This document shows positions 45,847 through 56,565 of a stretch of 64,000 bases of DNA, piece by piece. Made by a program: the position numbers and the translations under genes. Numbering within the stretch: the stretch's first letter is position 1; every line of letters begins with the position of its first letter. Source of the DNA: Fremontodendron californicum (lineage: Eukaryota > Streptophyta > Magnoliopsida > Malvales > Malvaceae); the NCBI GenBank assembly GCA_030761205.1, contig JAULJL010000004.1, positions 21,549,172 to 21,613,171 of the forward strand. Reading direction: 5' to 3'. The notes under the pieces were generated by a model. The model did not search any database. It worked only from the letters and a program-made list of their open reading frames with translations, and was not told where the DNA came from.

Positions 45847-46502
45847 ATGGAAAGTACTTCGTCCCAGCGCATTAAAAAAATTTGTGTCTTTGGAGGTGCT
45901 TATCCAGGGAAAAATAACATATTCGCTGATGAAGCCATAAGAGTTGGAGTAATACTTGCCCAACAAAAGATCCAGTTGATTTATGGAGGCGGTAGTACGG
46001 GTTTAATGGGAGCAGTCGCTACAGCAGCACACGCCGGAGGAAGTCCAGTTCTAGGAATCGTGCCAAAACTATTCACAGGTTTTTGTGGACCTACCATGGG
46101 TAAGGAAATACAAGTCTGGAGTATCCCTGAACGGATGACAATCATGTACCATTCTGCCGATGCATTCATTGCTTTACCAGGAGGTTTGGGTACATTGGAA
46201 GAAATAGCTTGCGTGGCTTCTTGGTCATCTTTGGTCACAAATAAGAAACCCATTGGTTTGCTTAATATTAATGGTTATTTTAGTAATTTGCTTTCATATT
46301 TAGATAATGCTGTGGATAATGGATTCATGTTTTCATGTTTTCAGAGGCAAGGAGAACCATAATTTCTGCTACAACCATTGAAGATTTACTCAAAAAGCTC
46401 CAAGCTTATGAGTATTTATCTGCTACGGTTGTTTCGCAAACGCTCGGAAAAAGAAAAAGAGATATGGACGAGCAAGGAGTGGATTGCACTCTGTCTTTGT
46501 GA
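45847..46502 (+). pseudogene. LOG-like cytokinin riboside 5'-monophosphate phosphoribohydrolase, captured by the retroelement; one frameshift
   Basis: LOG-family enzymes release active cytokinin bases from their nucleotides in a single step in the cytosol. The match is strong along the length: KKICVFGGAYPGKN, QLIYGGGSTGLMGAVATAAH, VLGIVPK, an Arg at residue 96 in the IPERM position of the family's MHxRK motif (the Lys is Met here), DAFIALPGGLGTLEE (signature PGGxGTxxE, residues 111-119), KPIGLLNINGYF. Without the indel it would be about 215 aa, the family's usual length. An 8-bp tandem duplication of CATGTTTT (46326-46341) shifts the frame after residue about 163. Copy 1 (1-286) has a single CATGTTTT and stays open. 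There is no intron, whereas plant LOG genes normally have several, so capture from a processed transcript is likely. Stop at 46500-46502. Confidence 0.92.
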
Positions 46503-46984
46503 CATTATCTAACATTTTGTTTGTTGTGTCTCAGTTATAATAAGTGGTTAGCAACCTCTGCAGGTAATATCTCCTAAATTCTACCTTTAGTAGGGGGTAA
46601 GAGACATATTTTGCTAATTTTTAAAAAAAAAAAAAATTGATGTGTTTTAAGCCATTTAGAAGTATTCATTCTGAACAAGGTCTGAGTAAGGGAGACTTGA
46701 GACATACCTTGTCAGTTTGATTTCTTCTTTCAAAAAAAAAAAGTTTGTTGTGTTTTAAGCAATTTAGAAGTATTCATTCTGAACAAGGTCTGAGTAAGGG
46801 AGACTTGAGACATACCTTGTCAGTTTGATTTTAATCTTTTTATGTTTACTTGTTAATTTTTGTTTAGTATTTTAGGATTAATTAGGTTGCATGAGTTTGT
46901 TTTGTTTTGAGTCTTAGTTTTTCCTATTCTTATGTTATTAGTTCTTTTCTCTTACACATGATTCTTTCATTTGGGTTAATAGAC

Positions 46985-47004
46985 TTACATTGAGGACAAT
47001 GTAA
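46985..47004 (+). other. RNA hairpin, 8-bp stem with AGGA loop
   Basis: TTACATTG (46985-46992) pairs with CAATGTAA (46997-47004), followed within 10 nt by AGTGTGGGGGG. Compared with 379-398 the second base pair has changed from G-C to T-A, with pairing kept. Confidence 0.6.
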
Positions 47005-48551
47005 GAATTAAGTGTGGGGGGAACGATTTAGGATTTCTTTTATTTTTGTCTACTATTTTTTTTTTATGAGTCTTTATTATTATTATTATTTTTTTAATGT
47101 GTTCTAGTTCCTTTTTAATACAATGATGAGATATGAATTGCATAAGTCTAAAACAGATTTATTAGTGAGAAGATTTTCATGAGAATTGAGCTTGATGTCA
47201 ACCTTTTTATGAGCCAATGTTAATATGATATGTTGATTGAGAAAGAAGCATGTTTAGACTTAATCTGACTTGTATAATCATCCTTGTGAGTTTTTGAGCC
47301 TATAATGATTGATGCATTATACAAATCAATCTAATTTCTTTCTTGAGTGCTCTTATGATTACATGATTCTCTAGAACTTGCTTTAAACCGTTTGAGACTA
47401 TATTGATACATGTGACAACATGAATATGATAGAGGCATTAGGATTATAACCAGAGCCAAACAGCCATCCATTATTAATGTTCTAAGAGAACATCCCCACT
47501 AGTGAGCCAATTTGAGCCTACATTAAATATGCTATTTTATTGGTAACCAGAACTTACACCCAGCCTAAATATACTTATATCCTTACCCTTGTTCTAAAGA
47601 TGGATTATATATTTTGAGACATATTGCAAAAACAAGGGATACTTTTTGAAAATTTGGGTTAGAACGAAAGATAAGTGTGGGGGAGGAGAGAGGCAAAAGT
47701 CAAGAGAAAAAGAAAGTGATCATTGTCAAATACATTCCCATATTAAAAAAAAAAAAAAAATCTTCTCTTGAACTTCTAGTTAAAGTAAAGAAAATGATGT
47801 TACAAAGTTGGTTAGAATAAAGCAAAGGCTCAACATGAATATTTAGCCTATGTTATTATGTGCTTTATAAGAGTTTTGAGAAGTTTTATTTGTATGATCT
47901 TATTATGTCTCTAAACTCTATGAACTCTTTGGAACCTTTGTGATATCTTTATCCTTTTGTTCTTTAACCACATTATAACCCTTTGGCCCCATTACAACCT
48001 TGAAAAAAGACCTCTTGATTTATGAAGTTGTATGATCTAAATAGTGGAGAATAGGTGGACAAGCAAGCATATGGTAGAACTGTTTTCATGAGATTGATTG
48101 ACTGTAAACACTTTACCACTACTTTAAAGAGTGAAAATCATAAGAGTATAGTGAGAAGTTGAGATTAAGTTGAATATACACTATTTTGATTGAAATATGT
48201 TATGTTAATATTGGCTTAACTCATTTATTTACATTCAAGCATGAATTTTTGTGAAATTCTTTGAGCTATTGATTAGTTTATAAGACTTGTTCAAAGATTG
48301 TCTCTAATTTATATTGAAAGGATTAGGAGTAAATATTTTTAGTGTATGTAGTTTACTTATATTTTAGTTTTTCAATGTTTGTGGGTATCGTTCTAGCAAA
48401 CCCTCACGAGACTAAACTCATCCACTAGGGACACCTAGGGGTTTAAAGGCTTGTGTCACATGCTAAGTGCCATCGTGATTTCCAACGAAAATGGATTAGA
48501 TTAGATTTTCTTATTTTATTTTTATTGAGTCGTTGCTAGGGACTAGCAACA

Positions 48552-48568
48552 ATCTAAGTGTGGGGGTG
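48552..48568 (+). promoter_or_regulatory. Polypurine tract (copy 2)
   Basis: ATCTAAGTGTGGGGGTG immediately before the LTR start TGATAACTCG at 48569. It is the Athila-type G-rich PPT. Confidence 0.75.
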
Positions 48569-50073
48569 TGATAACTCGTATAATTATATAGTTCTTAGTT
48601 ATGTTTTATTATTGTTTTGTGTCAAATACGAGTTATTATTGCTTAGTCTAATTGTGTTTATGATATTTTATATTTTTATGTAATTTGGTGTTTTTCACGA
48701 GTTTCTTTGAGTGATTTCAGATTACTAGGTTAAATCAACAATTAAGGGCAAATCCAGTTCAGTTCCAGTTCCAACACCTTTTGCCATATCCGCTATATCT
48801 GGAGTTTCACTGAAGCAACAAGGCTGAATTTTTTATAGTGCAAAGTTAAGAGGCATATCTATCTTTTTCATGTTTTACACTTCTTGAAACGGAGTCGTTT
48901 TCCCTAGCGAAATCGACCATCAAGTTGGCTGATGTGCAATGACGTCTGTGCTGACCTGTTTTGGTATTTTGACCATATCTTCCGATCCACATGAGCAAAT
49001 GATCTGATTTCAACGGCTATGGATCCGTAACGGATAGGGGTATATTTTTCTAGAAGACCATTTGATCAGATCGAGCATCCAACATTGACAAAATCGACCA
49101 TCAAGATGGCTGATCAGAATTGTCATACAATATGACGAAAATTGTTAGAAAAATGCACCCACCTATTATACCTACCTTTGAAATTTATAAAGCTTGTATC
49201 TTGTCATTTAGCTCTCCAAAATGTGTATAAATAGAGGGCCTTGGATGAGCATTAAAGGTGCATTGGGAGGATATTAGCCATTGTAATAAAATTCTCTAAG
49301 TTTTCTTCTTCTTTCCTTTCTCTAGGTTTTTTTTTTTTTCTTTACTTATGTTTATTACATTTCTTTTCATTTTATTCATATCTAGTATGTGTTGCTAATC
49401 ATATTGTTGAGGTGATGAGGTGAAGCTTTTGGTAAATGCTAAGGTTAGTCTCTTAAACATGAGCTAAAATGAATCATCATTTATAAACACTTGTATAGAT
49501 AATATTTTCTTTTGGTTTAAAATCATACTTGCAAAGTAGGGATCTTGATTCATTATTGACAATGAAAATGGCACAGTAAATGCTTGGTTTCATAACCTTG
49601 ATTTGTTGTAGACATATACCTTGGCATAAGGAATGCTTGGACTCTTTTTGTGAGTTTTGAGGACACCAAATGAACATAATATCATATGCTATGGACGTTG
49701 GACAATTTGGACTGAATTGCTAAACCTTCCGATTGGAATCTCCCTTATGTGTGAATTTCAATTGTGTAATAAAACAAGATTAATCTTAGCATAACACCAA
49801 GAGTGGATTCTCTAACCTCAACATCTTTTCTTATTGTTTTTATATCTTGTTTAATTTCTTTTATGTTATTTTGTTTATTTTGTTCTCTAATATCTTGTTT
49901 ATCTTGTTTTGTTGTTGATTCCCTAATATTTTTTTTTACTTTCTTTTCCTTATATATTTATAAACTTATACTTACTAATACGCTTCCCTGTGGTTCGACC
50001 TCGGACAACCGAGAATTTATTACTTGAACATAACCTGCACTTGGGTTTACAACTCTTAATTGAGTCTCCATTA
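48569..50073 (+). repeat. Athila-like 3' LTR (copy 2), 1505 bp
   Basis: Matches the 5' LTR end to end. The terminal CA has become TA (CTCCATTA), but AACCA directly follows (50074-50078) and fixes the end. TATA box at 49226-49234. No genes. Confidence 0.95.
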
Positions 50074-50078
50074 AACCA
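50074..50078. repeat. Target site duplication of the complete Athila-like element (right)
   Basis: AACCA, identical to 40380-40384. Confidence 0.92.
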
Positions 50079-52884
50079 CCTACACAGGCCTCATCATTTC
50101 GTCCAGGATCTTCTCCTCCTCTTCCTTCAACTTGGCCGCCCATTCTTTGTCATTCTCTTTCAGCGCCTTCATCCTGTCTCGCCCAGACTCGAGCAGGCGA
50201 TCCCTCATAATACAGACCTCCTCCTGATAAGAGGCCAAATTTTTCTCGGCGAGCTATCTACGCCGTTTTGCCTCAAAAACTTTGTCCACACAAGCCTTTT
50301 CAGTATTGATCACCTTTTCGTTGGCCTTTTTAAGCAGACTCTCCAACTCAATGACTCGGGTGACAAAAATGGTCGTCGCCTTTGCTTTTGCGTTCATCCT
50401 CTGCTCGAAGTCAGCCACACTCTTTGCAGCCTCTTCCAATAGGCAATTAGTTTCCCTGCCCTGATTGTACAGGGCCAGGGACATCATTACACCTTGCAAC
50501 GAAAGCAAATGAGTTAATAACAAATCTAAACATACTAGGAAATGGATGCTCACCCACAAGTGCTGACTCGAGCCGATGCCCTACCTTGAAATGGAGGGCC
50601 ACCAATGAGCGCTGGGTCAAGGTAGACGCTTGAAGCTCTATTTCCTACTGAGTCTCCAACGCGATGTTTTCTCGTAACCACATCACGGTTCTGTCCACGT
50701 CAAGAGGGATCATGATTATCGGTAAACGATCCCGCCAGGGAAAGTACTCTTGACCATTGGGCGATGCTACACGCCCGACCCTGGGAGCCTTCGATCTGAC
50801 CACAACTCGATCCTCTTCTTGGGAGCCCCATTCTCATGGGCTTTCTTGCCCTTCTTAATGTTTTTACCCTTATCCTGCACACCTTGTGCATGACCAGATA
50901 AGGATTTACTCTGGGTGCCCGCTGGCTGAATGTCGCCAGTAATGGTCATCGCGATGGTACAAAGCTAAACTGGGTTCTTTATCTTGATCCCCCCGTGGCC
51001 AGTCTTCTATTATTTAGAAGGAGGACCTTTTTCCTCCTTCGAAGGGTTCTTCTCGGTAGCAGAGGTTTCGCGATCCATCAAATGCAACAGCAATCTTTGC
51101 CCGCCAGCCATACCTGCAAACAAACCAGTAACAACATTAGACAACATAAGGGCCCCAAAGCATGAGGAAGAAGAAAACTACCTAGAACCGAATGCCATGC
51201 CCTAAGGTTTGCCATATATCTAAGCCCCCCGAAGAAGAGGAGCTACTATCTGAAACCTCACTCTCGAAATATAGATTATCCTCCTTTAACATAGCCTCAA
51301 AATCAGACGACCACTCAGACTCCCCCTCAATCACCACCCTTCGTCGTGTGTCAACAATGCCACTCCGGTTAGTATTGGAATTCAAAGACAGCTCTACTAT
51401 CGGAGGAGCCCAAGATATGGCAACAGAAGGGGGGACCCAGGGCACAATAGCGAGCAGGTCCCCAAACGCCTCGTCATTTATATTAGAGACGGAGGTTCCC
51501 CGAGGCTCACCATGCTAGAGCCCATCCAGATCAGGGATCGGCAAGTCTCTAAGGGGATCCAAAGGCTCAACAGCGACATCGTCGCCCACTGCGAAACAAA
51601 GAATAACCCCTGAGTACAACAATAAAATCAATAACCTTGCGACTCGAATCAGACTAGAAAAATAAAAACTCACCTTCCAAATGTTCAAAATTGGATAGAG
51701 AACTGGCGTGAGATGAGGTCGCCTCAGCTCCTTTGGTTACCTCTACTGCCACGAATGATGCAATGCCATCTTCATCAAACACACAGCGCGCGACCTGTGA
51801 GTAGCCTCGCTAGTAAGTTCGTACCACCTTCAGGCCAAACTAGGCCAACTTAGGGAGGAAGTCCACAATCGAACAAAATCCTATTAGGATTCTTATTCTT
51901 CAGACAATAAAACGTTCTCAGGAGTCACTGTCCTCGCCCAATCAGTAGTGCGCTCCTGGCAATAGTTAAACTGCTCTAGCTCAACGGCCCTCATGGACAC
52001 TTTAGATTTCCTCCTGCTTTCCAAAGGGTGCAACCATGCCACCTTGAAACCCCATTTTGTCTCGTATTTCAACGTAACAGCAAAAAACTTGTTCCGCACA
52101 ATATGACGGTTGCTAGGAGTATTGATGACCACCTTGTTTTTCTGAACAGATAAATAGTACCGATTGCCGTAGCAACTATCCGAACTCTTCAACTGGAATA
52201 AATTATGAAAGGTCGCCACGTGAGGAACCTGCTCTCTCATATGGCAGTCAATAAAGAATGACACCGGAATTGGCCAGATTGACCAATCAATTGAGAAGTG
52301 GCGACCCCATAAATCTCGAGACAAGCTCCGAAAAAAGAGTGTAGTGAAAGATGGAAGCCCCCTTCGAACATGTATGCATAAAAGCACACCTCGCGTTCGC
52401 TATATAGCACTTCACTCGCGCGGCGACCCTCCTCCGGCACAGTGAAGTTGTAACGATAATAGGGGAGAATGATCCCCCTTTCACGCAAACAGGACTTTAT
52501 ATCCTGATCGGTGACGTCGCACAGCTCATCGTCTCCCTAGTCTTCCTTAGCGCCCCTAGCGCCGACGGCTTCTTGGCCACTAGCAGTAGGAGCAGCGACC
52601 TCTCTAGCAACACCACCTACTGACTGCCCCACCACCACCACAACCCTTTGCCCAGAAGCAATGACAAATCGAGTTCCCTCTTCAATTTCTCGACTTAACT
52701 CCGACGTACCAGCCCCTGAAACACCAACACCACCCTCGACAGCTCGGGCCCCTTCTTTGACCTCCACACTCATCTCTGACGTCTCAACCTCTGAATCCTC
52801 AGCCTTGACAGCCGAAGATATGCCCTCTAAGTTCCCAGAACACTCACTATCACTCATCACTACTATATAATATGGTCGTGACAT
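50079..52884 (-). pseudogene. Retand antisense ORF (gypsy-type transposon-domain protein), broken
   Basis: Read from 52884 downward. An acidic Ser/Val/Glu-rich N terminus (MSDSECSGNLEGISS) ends in a stop at 52537. A domain at about 52500-51893 follows, with REVCFYAYMFEGGFHLSLHS, YGVATSQLIGQSGQFRCH and FKVAWLHPLESRRKSK, resembling the 'putative gypsy type transposon' domain found in plant Tat elements. An acidic/Ser-rich segment (51445-51182) is next, then a coiled-coil segment (50559-50090) with SVADFEQRMNAKAKATTIFV, ELESLLKKANEKVINTEK and KEWAAKLKEEEEKILDEMM. Frames change several times (near 52240 and 51890), with further breaks between 51180 and 50900. Position and direction (antisense, between pol and 3' LTR) match the extra ORF of Tat elements. 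Its function is unknown even in intact elements. Confidence 0.72.
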
Positions 52885-53318
52885 TCAACAATCACCCAAA
52901 CAAAAACAAAAAGAAAACAACAAAAAATAAATAAACAGTTAATACCTACCTAACTTTCGACGACGATCTCCGATCACAACCACCGCAATATAATACTTAG
53001 GCAACAGTTCAGCAAAAAAACAGCAACGAGAGCAAAAATAGCAACCCTTAAAACCCTAACCCCTATTTATATATCGTGTAATAAATGCGCGCATAAAACT
53101 TCGCAAAAAATCGACCATCGCCTCAATTACAGCACGACACGTGGCAACTCCTCGTATAAAGCAGAACCCAAAGCGCCAACAGACACCCGCTTTCCCGCCA
53201 AAATAGCACAGGCCTCGCCAGGCACCAACACTTCGCCATCCTTATATTCGCTTCAAACACAACCCTAAACAGGCTCGTCGATGGCCACTTTATGACCACC
53301 GTCTCGCCTGGGGGGCAA
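52885..53318 (+). other. Retand-like 3' untranslated region and PPT
   Basis: Sequence upstream (on - strand) of the antisense ORF, holding an AACCCTAACCCCTA-like stretch near 53050 and ending TCGCCTGGGGGGCAA before the LTR. The TGGGGGGCAA at 53309-53318 is the PPT. TATTTATATA at 53065-53075 (read TATATAAATA on the - strand), 180-190 bp upstream of the antisense ORF start, could be its own promoter TATA box. Confidence 0.6.
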
Positions 53319-53789
53319 TGGTTAAACCCAATGGACTCTCCAGGCCTGATGGGCCCAGACTAACTGTTAAGCCCAGCAAGTCCTCTAGTATGATGGCCAG
53401 GGAGGAGACCCAAAAATGGGATTGCCAAGTTTCGAACTAGCCCGTGCTCGCCAAACCTGAATTACTGGGTGACCTCTACTGATGGGCAACCTCTACCGCC
53501 TATCACTTTAAAGGGTCACGTAGCCACCCTAGCAGCCGCCTAGCCTGTCACATCGCCGCCCATCATTTCAAGACCCACATGAGACCTTAGTCACTTGCCT
53601 TTGGCCAAGTCATGACACATGACGCACGACGACCCGTCAGCTAACATATAAATAGCCCTCTGAATGCTAGTTTGAGAACTCTAGACACTTCAATACTGAG
53701 AATATAACTACTTCCCCCCTCAACAGCAATCCTCTAACTCTCTTCCTTGGGCCATCAACAGAATAACCATCCAACATCAAAAATAACCA
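53319..53789 (+). repeat. Retand-like 3' LTR, about 470 bp
   Basis: It starts TGGTTAAACCC after the PPT and ends at a TAACCA that is the inverse of TGGTTA. Two candidate ends exist (53769 and 53789), so the boundary is uncertain by 20 bp. It has ATATAAATAGCCCTC (about 53646-53660) as a TATA box. The partner LTR is outside the window, so the length is an estimate. Confidence 0.7.
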
Positions 53790-53796
53790 TCAACAA

Positions 53797-54420
53797 TTCT
53801 CTAAACGCTTAGATATATAATCAAGATTAATTAATTGGTTATTAGTTATAAATATTTTAGTTTTTTATATAGTTAAATTTAAACTTTGTTAAAACTATTT
53901 ACTTTAATAAAAATTAAAGATTAATAAAGAAATAGATAAATAAAAATTAATTAATATTTAATTTAATTTAATAAGAATATCATCACTTAAGAAAATATTT
54001 ACTTTTTAATAAGTACTTCAATGTTCAGAAATAAATAATAATAATCAATATTTTAATTTAATAAAAAATAAATTCATTAATTAAAAATAAAATAATTAAT
54101 TTTAAAAATTATCAAAATATATATGTCGTTCATTATTTATAATTTTGAAATTCTTCACATATAGATGTTATTTAATTTCAATAAATTAAATTTCTTCATA
54201 AAGTGTCTTTAAATTTTCATGTTATTTCATTAGATAATTAATGATTATTCAAAAATACTTTATTTGTTTATGAAGACCTTTTTCTTTTCCAAGTACTTTG
54301 GTAAGGGGCTGTTTTTTCTTTGACGGGGATTGTTATTGGTCCATGACATTGAATTTTGCCCATTTGAAGGGGCAAAAACTACCGAAATTTTGTGGTCTTC
54401 CATATGGAAAATGCAAGAAA
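53797..54420. repeat. Duplicated LecRK 5' flanking segment, copy 1
   Basis: From TCTCTAAACGCTTAGATATA to about 54420 it matches 55773-56400 closely (ATTAATTAATTGG, CTTTGGTAAGGGGCTGTTTT, GTTATTGGTCCATGACATTG, GCCCATTTGAAGGGGCAAAA). The second copy leads into the receptor-kinase gene, whereas this one is followed by AT-rich non-coding DNA. It is probably a relic of a tandem gene duplication whose gene body is gone. A conserved frame MVRGCFFFD... (54298 and 56263) is short and probably untranslated sequence. Confidence 0.8.
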
Positions 54421-55772
54421 TCGTCTCAAATCTCTTTTTTTCAACGCACACATCACATTCATTCAGTACTGTCTTTTTACGTTATAACAAGTAATTTTTT
54501 ATGTAAATAATTATTGATTCTATCTAATATTTTTCATTGATAAATTATTTATTTATCGATAAATAAATGTATAAAAATTAAAAACATAATTTTTTTATAA
54601 ATTAATAAATATTAATTTATCGATAAATAAATGTATAAAAATTAAAAACATAATTTTTTTATAAATTAATAAATATTAATTTATCGATAAATAAATAATT
54701 GATTCATTTAACGATAATTAAATAACTTGTTTAAAATAATATATTTTTTAATCCCAATAGCATTGTTTTATATAGATTTTACTATATGTGATATTACTAA
54801 AAATGACTACATAACTCGTACTATTGTGCAATATCTATAACTCATTGATTAGCAATATTTTTAGCTTCTATTAAATTTGTTCCAATTGATTTTAATAATC
54901 TATTTTTATTGAAAAATGGTGAAGAATTTAAAAACTCTTACTTATTCATATATTTATGTAACATTAATTATTTGATTTTTTTTGGTAAGAACATAACATA
55001 GGTTATATGATCATAAAAGGGAAAAATAGAGTTACTATTCCAAATGAAAAAGATAAATATATATTTACTTTTTGTATATAAAAGAATTTCTAAATTTAGA
55101 TATAGATTATTTAATCTAATTAATTATATTGGATTAAAAATGAATTAGTGTTTAACTTTTACTTTTCTAAAAGGAGTTAAATATCTTAAATAGTTATATA
55201 ATATATAAATTTGGGAATGAGAATGGATGATATATGGTGCGGAAAGATAATAATCATGAATGTTGCATGAGTCATGAATATATTATTATTCGATTTAGTA
55301 TTAACGATTTTTCTATTTTTAAATAAAAATTACACGTAATTTTCTGTGAAATTGATATAAAAAAGATATTTATATTTATTGATAGAAGAAAAAATATAAA
55401 TTTATCTTAAAAAAACTAACTTACAAAAGACGAACATAAAATTGAAAATTCTACTCCTTGTGGAAAGTTGCAAATTTTGAATAATTAACCAATTTTCTTT
55501 TAACTTATTTTTTTAAGAAAGTGGAAAAAGAAGAGTTTTTAAATTTTAAAAGTTTCATGAAATTAATATTTAAGTTACTAAAAAGTAAAAGGAATAAAAT
55601 ATTGATAAAAAATGATAATATTTTGCAAAACAAAAAAGTTTTAATTTTTTGTTTTGTTTTTTAAATATGACAAAGATTAAATCGAAATTAAGAGCCAAAT
55701 ACTTTACAATCACACCATTGTTGACGATCTTAATATTTTTCGTGTTAAACATGAGAATTGCCCATATCTTGA
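54421..55772. other. AT-rich intergenic region
   Basis: No gene recognised. It contains a 64-bp tandem duplication at 54557-54690 and otherwise unstructured A/T-rich sequence. Confidence 0.6.
54557..54690. repeat. 64-bp tandem duplication
   Basis: CGATAAATAAATGTATAAAA starts at 54557 and 54621, and CGATAAATAAAT again at 54685, giving two full units 64 bp apart. Confidence 0.85.
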
Positions 55773-56400
55773 TTCTCTAAACGCTTAGATATATAATCAA
55801 GATTAATTAACTGGTTATTAGTTATAAATATTTTAGTTTTTGATATAGTTAAATTTAAACTTTGTTAAAACTATTTACTTTAATAAAAATTAAAGATCAA
55901 TAAAGAAATAGATAAATAAAAATTAATTAATATTTAATTTAATTAGAATATCATCACTTAAGGAAATATTTACTTTTTAATAAGTACTTCGATGTTAAGA
56001 AATAAATATTAATCAATACTTTAATTTAATAAAAAATAAATTCATTAATTAAAAATAAAATAATTAATTTAAAAAATTATCAAAATATATATGTATTTCA
56101 TTATTTATAATTTTGGAATTCTTCACATATAGATGTTATTTAATTTCAGTAAATTAAATTTCTTCATAAAGTGTAAATTTTCATGTTATTTCATTAGATA
56201 ATTAATGATTATTCCAAAAATATTTTATTTGTTTATGAAAACTTTTTTCTTTTCCAGGTACTTTGGTAAGGGGCTGTTTTTTCTTTGACTGGGATTGTTA
56301 TTGGTCCATGACATTGAATTTTGCCCATTTGAAGGGGCAAAAACTACTGAAACTTTGTGGTCAATCAACTATTGATTCCATATGGAAAATGCAAGAACGG
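55773..56400 (+). repeat. Duplicated LecRK 5' flanking segment, copy 2 (promoter side of the gene)
   Basis: The counterpart of 53797-54420, ending about 165 bp before the receptor-kinase ATG. It has small indels against copy 1 (for example an added AATCAACTATTGATTC near 56362). It is the probable promoter and 5' untranslated region of the LecRK gene. Confidence 0.78.
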
Positions 56401-56565
56401 TCTCAAGTCTCAATCAGCAAAGAAATATACGCTACTCCTTTCTTTTGTTGACTAGAAAAGTTTCTTGCCCTTCTCTTATATCATGGGCTTCGTTCTTTCT
56501 TCTTAAATATGATCCATTATTTCTATATTTTTATTTGTAAAGTCTGAGCAAAATAGTCTAGAGCA

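Larger units (their letters stand above)
46503..48568 (+). other. Athila-like 3' non-coding region (copy 2)
   Basis: No coding sequence. A segment of about 100 bp (GAACAAGGTCTGAGTAAGGG, GAGACTTGAGACATACCTTG) is present twice, at 46670-46720 and 46783-46830. AAGTGTGGGGG motifs occur at about 47010, 47674 and 48557; the last is the PPT just before the 3' LTR. From 47110 on it parallels 580-2041 of copy 1 closely. Confidence 0.75.
40385..50073 (+). mobile_element. Complete Athila-like element carrying a LOG gene (copy 2), 9.7 kb
   Basis: LTRs at 40385-41887 and 48569-50073 with a perfect AACCA duplication. The tRNA-Asp PBS is at 41894 and the gag and protease are Athila-type. Only the integrase C-terminal tail remains of RT, RNase H and integrase, so the element is non-autonomous. 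Between pol and the 3' LTR, where Athila has an env-like ORF, it carries a 178-aa ORF of unknown function and an intronless LOG gene. A long non-coding 3' region with G-rich motifs precedes the PPT. It interrupts the antisense ORF of the Retand-like element. A second copy of its 3' part is at 1-3540. Confidence 0.93.
25528..53789 (+). mobile_element. Tat/Retand-like Ty3/gypsy element, 3' part, heavily interrupted
   Basis: The outermost element in the window. + strand pol (25545-28963) is followed by 70-bp GC-rich repeats. These are split by a copia element (29303-39852) and resume at 39858. An antisense extra ORF follows, split by an Athila-like element (40385-50073), then a PPT-like TGGGGGGCAA (53309-53318) and a 3' LTR (53319-about 53789). 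Dual RNase H domains and an antisense ORF between pol and the 3' LTR are recognised features of the Tat lineage. The 5' LTR, gag and protease lie outside the window beyond the LTR B insertion. Confidence 0.8.

Noticed and set aside
50254..50559. A separate 101-aa coiled-coil gene
   Set aside because: It is part of the antisense Retand ORF, with coding-like sequence on both sides and across the Athila insertion.
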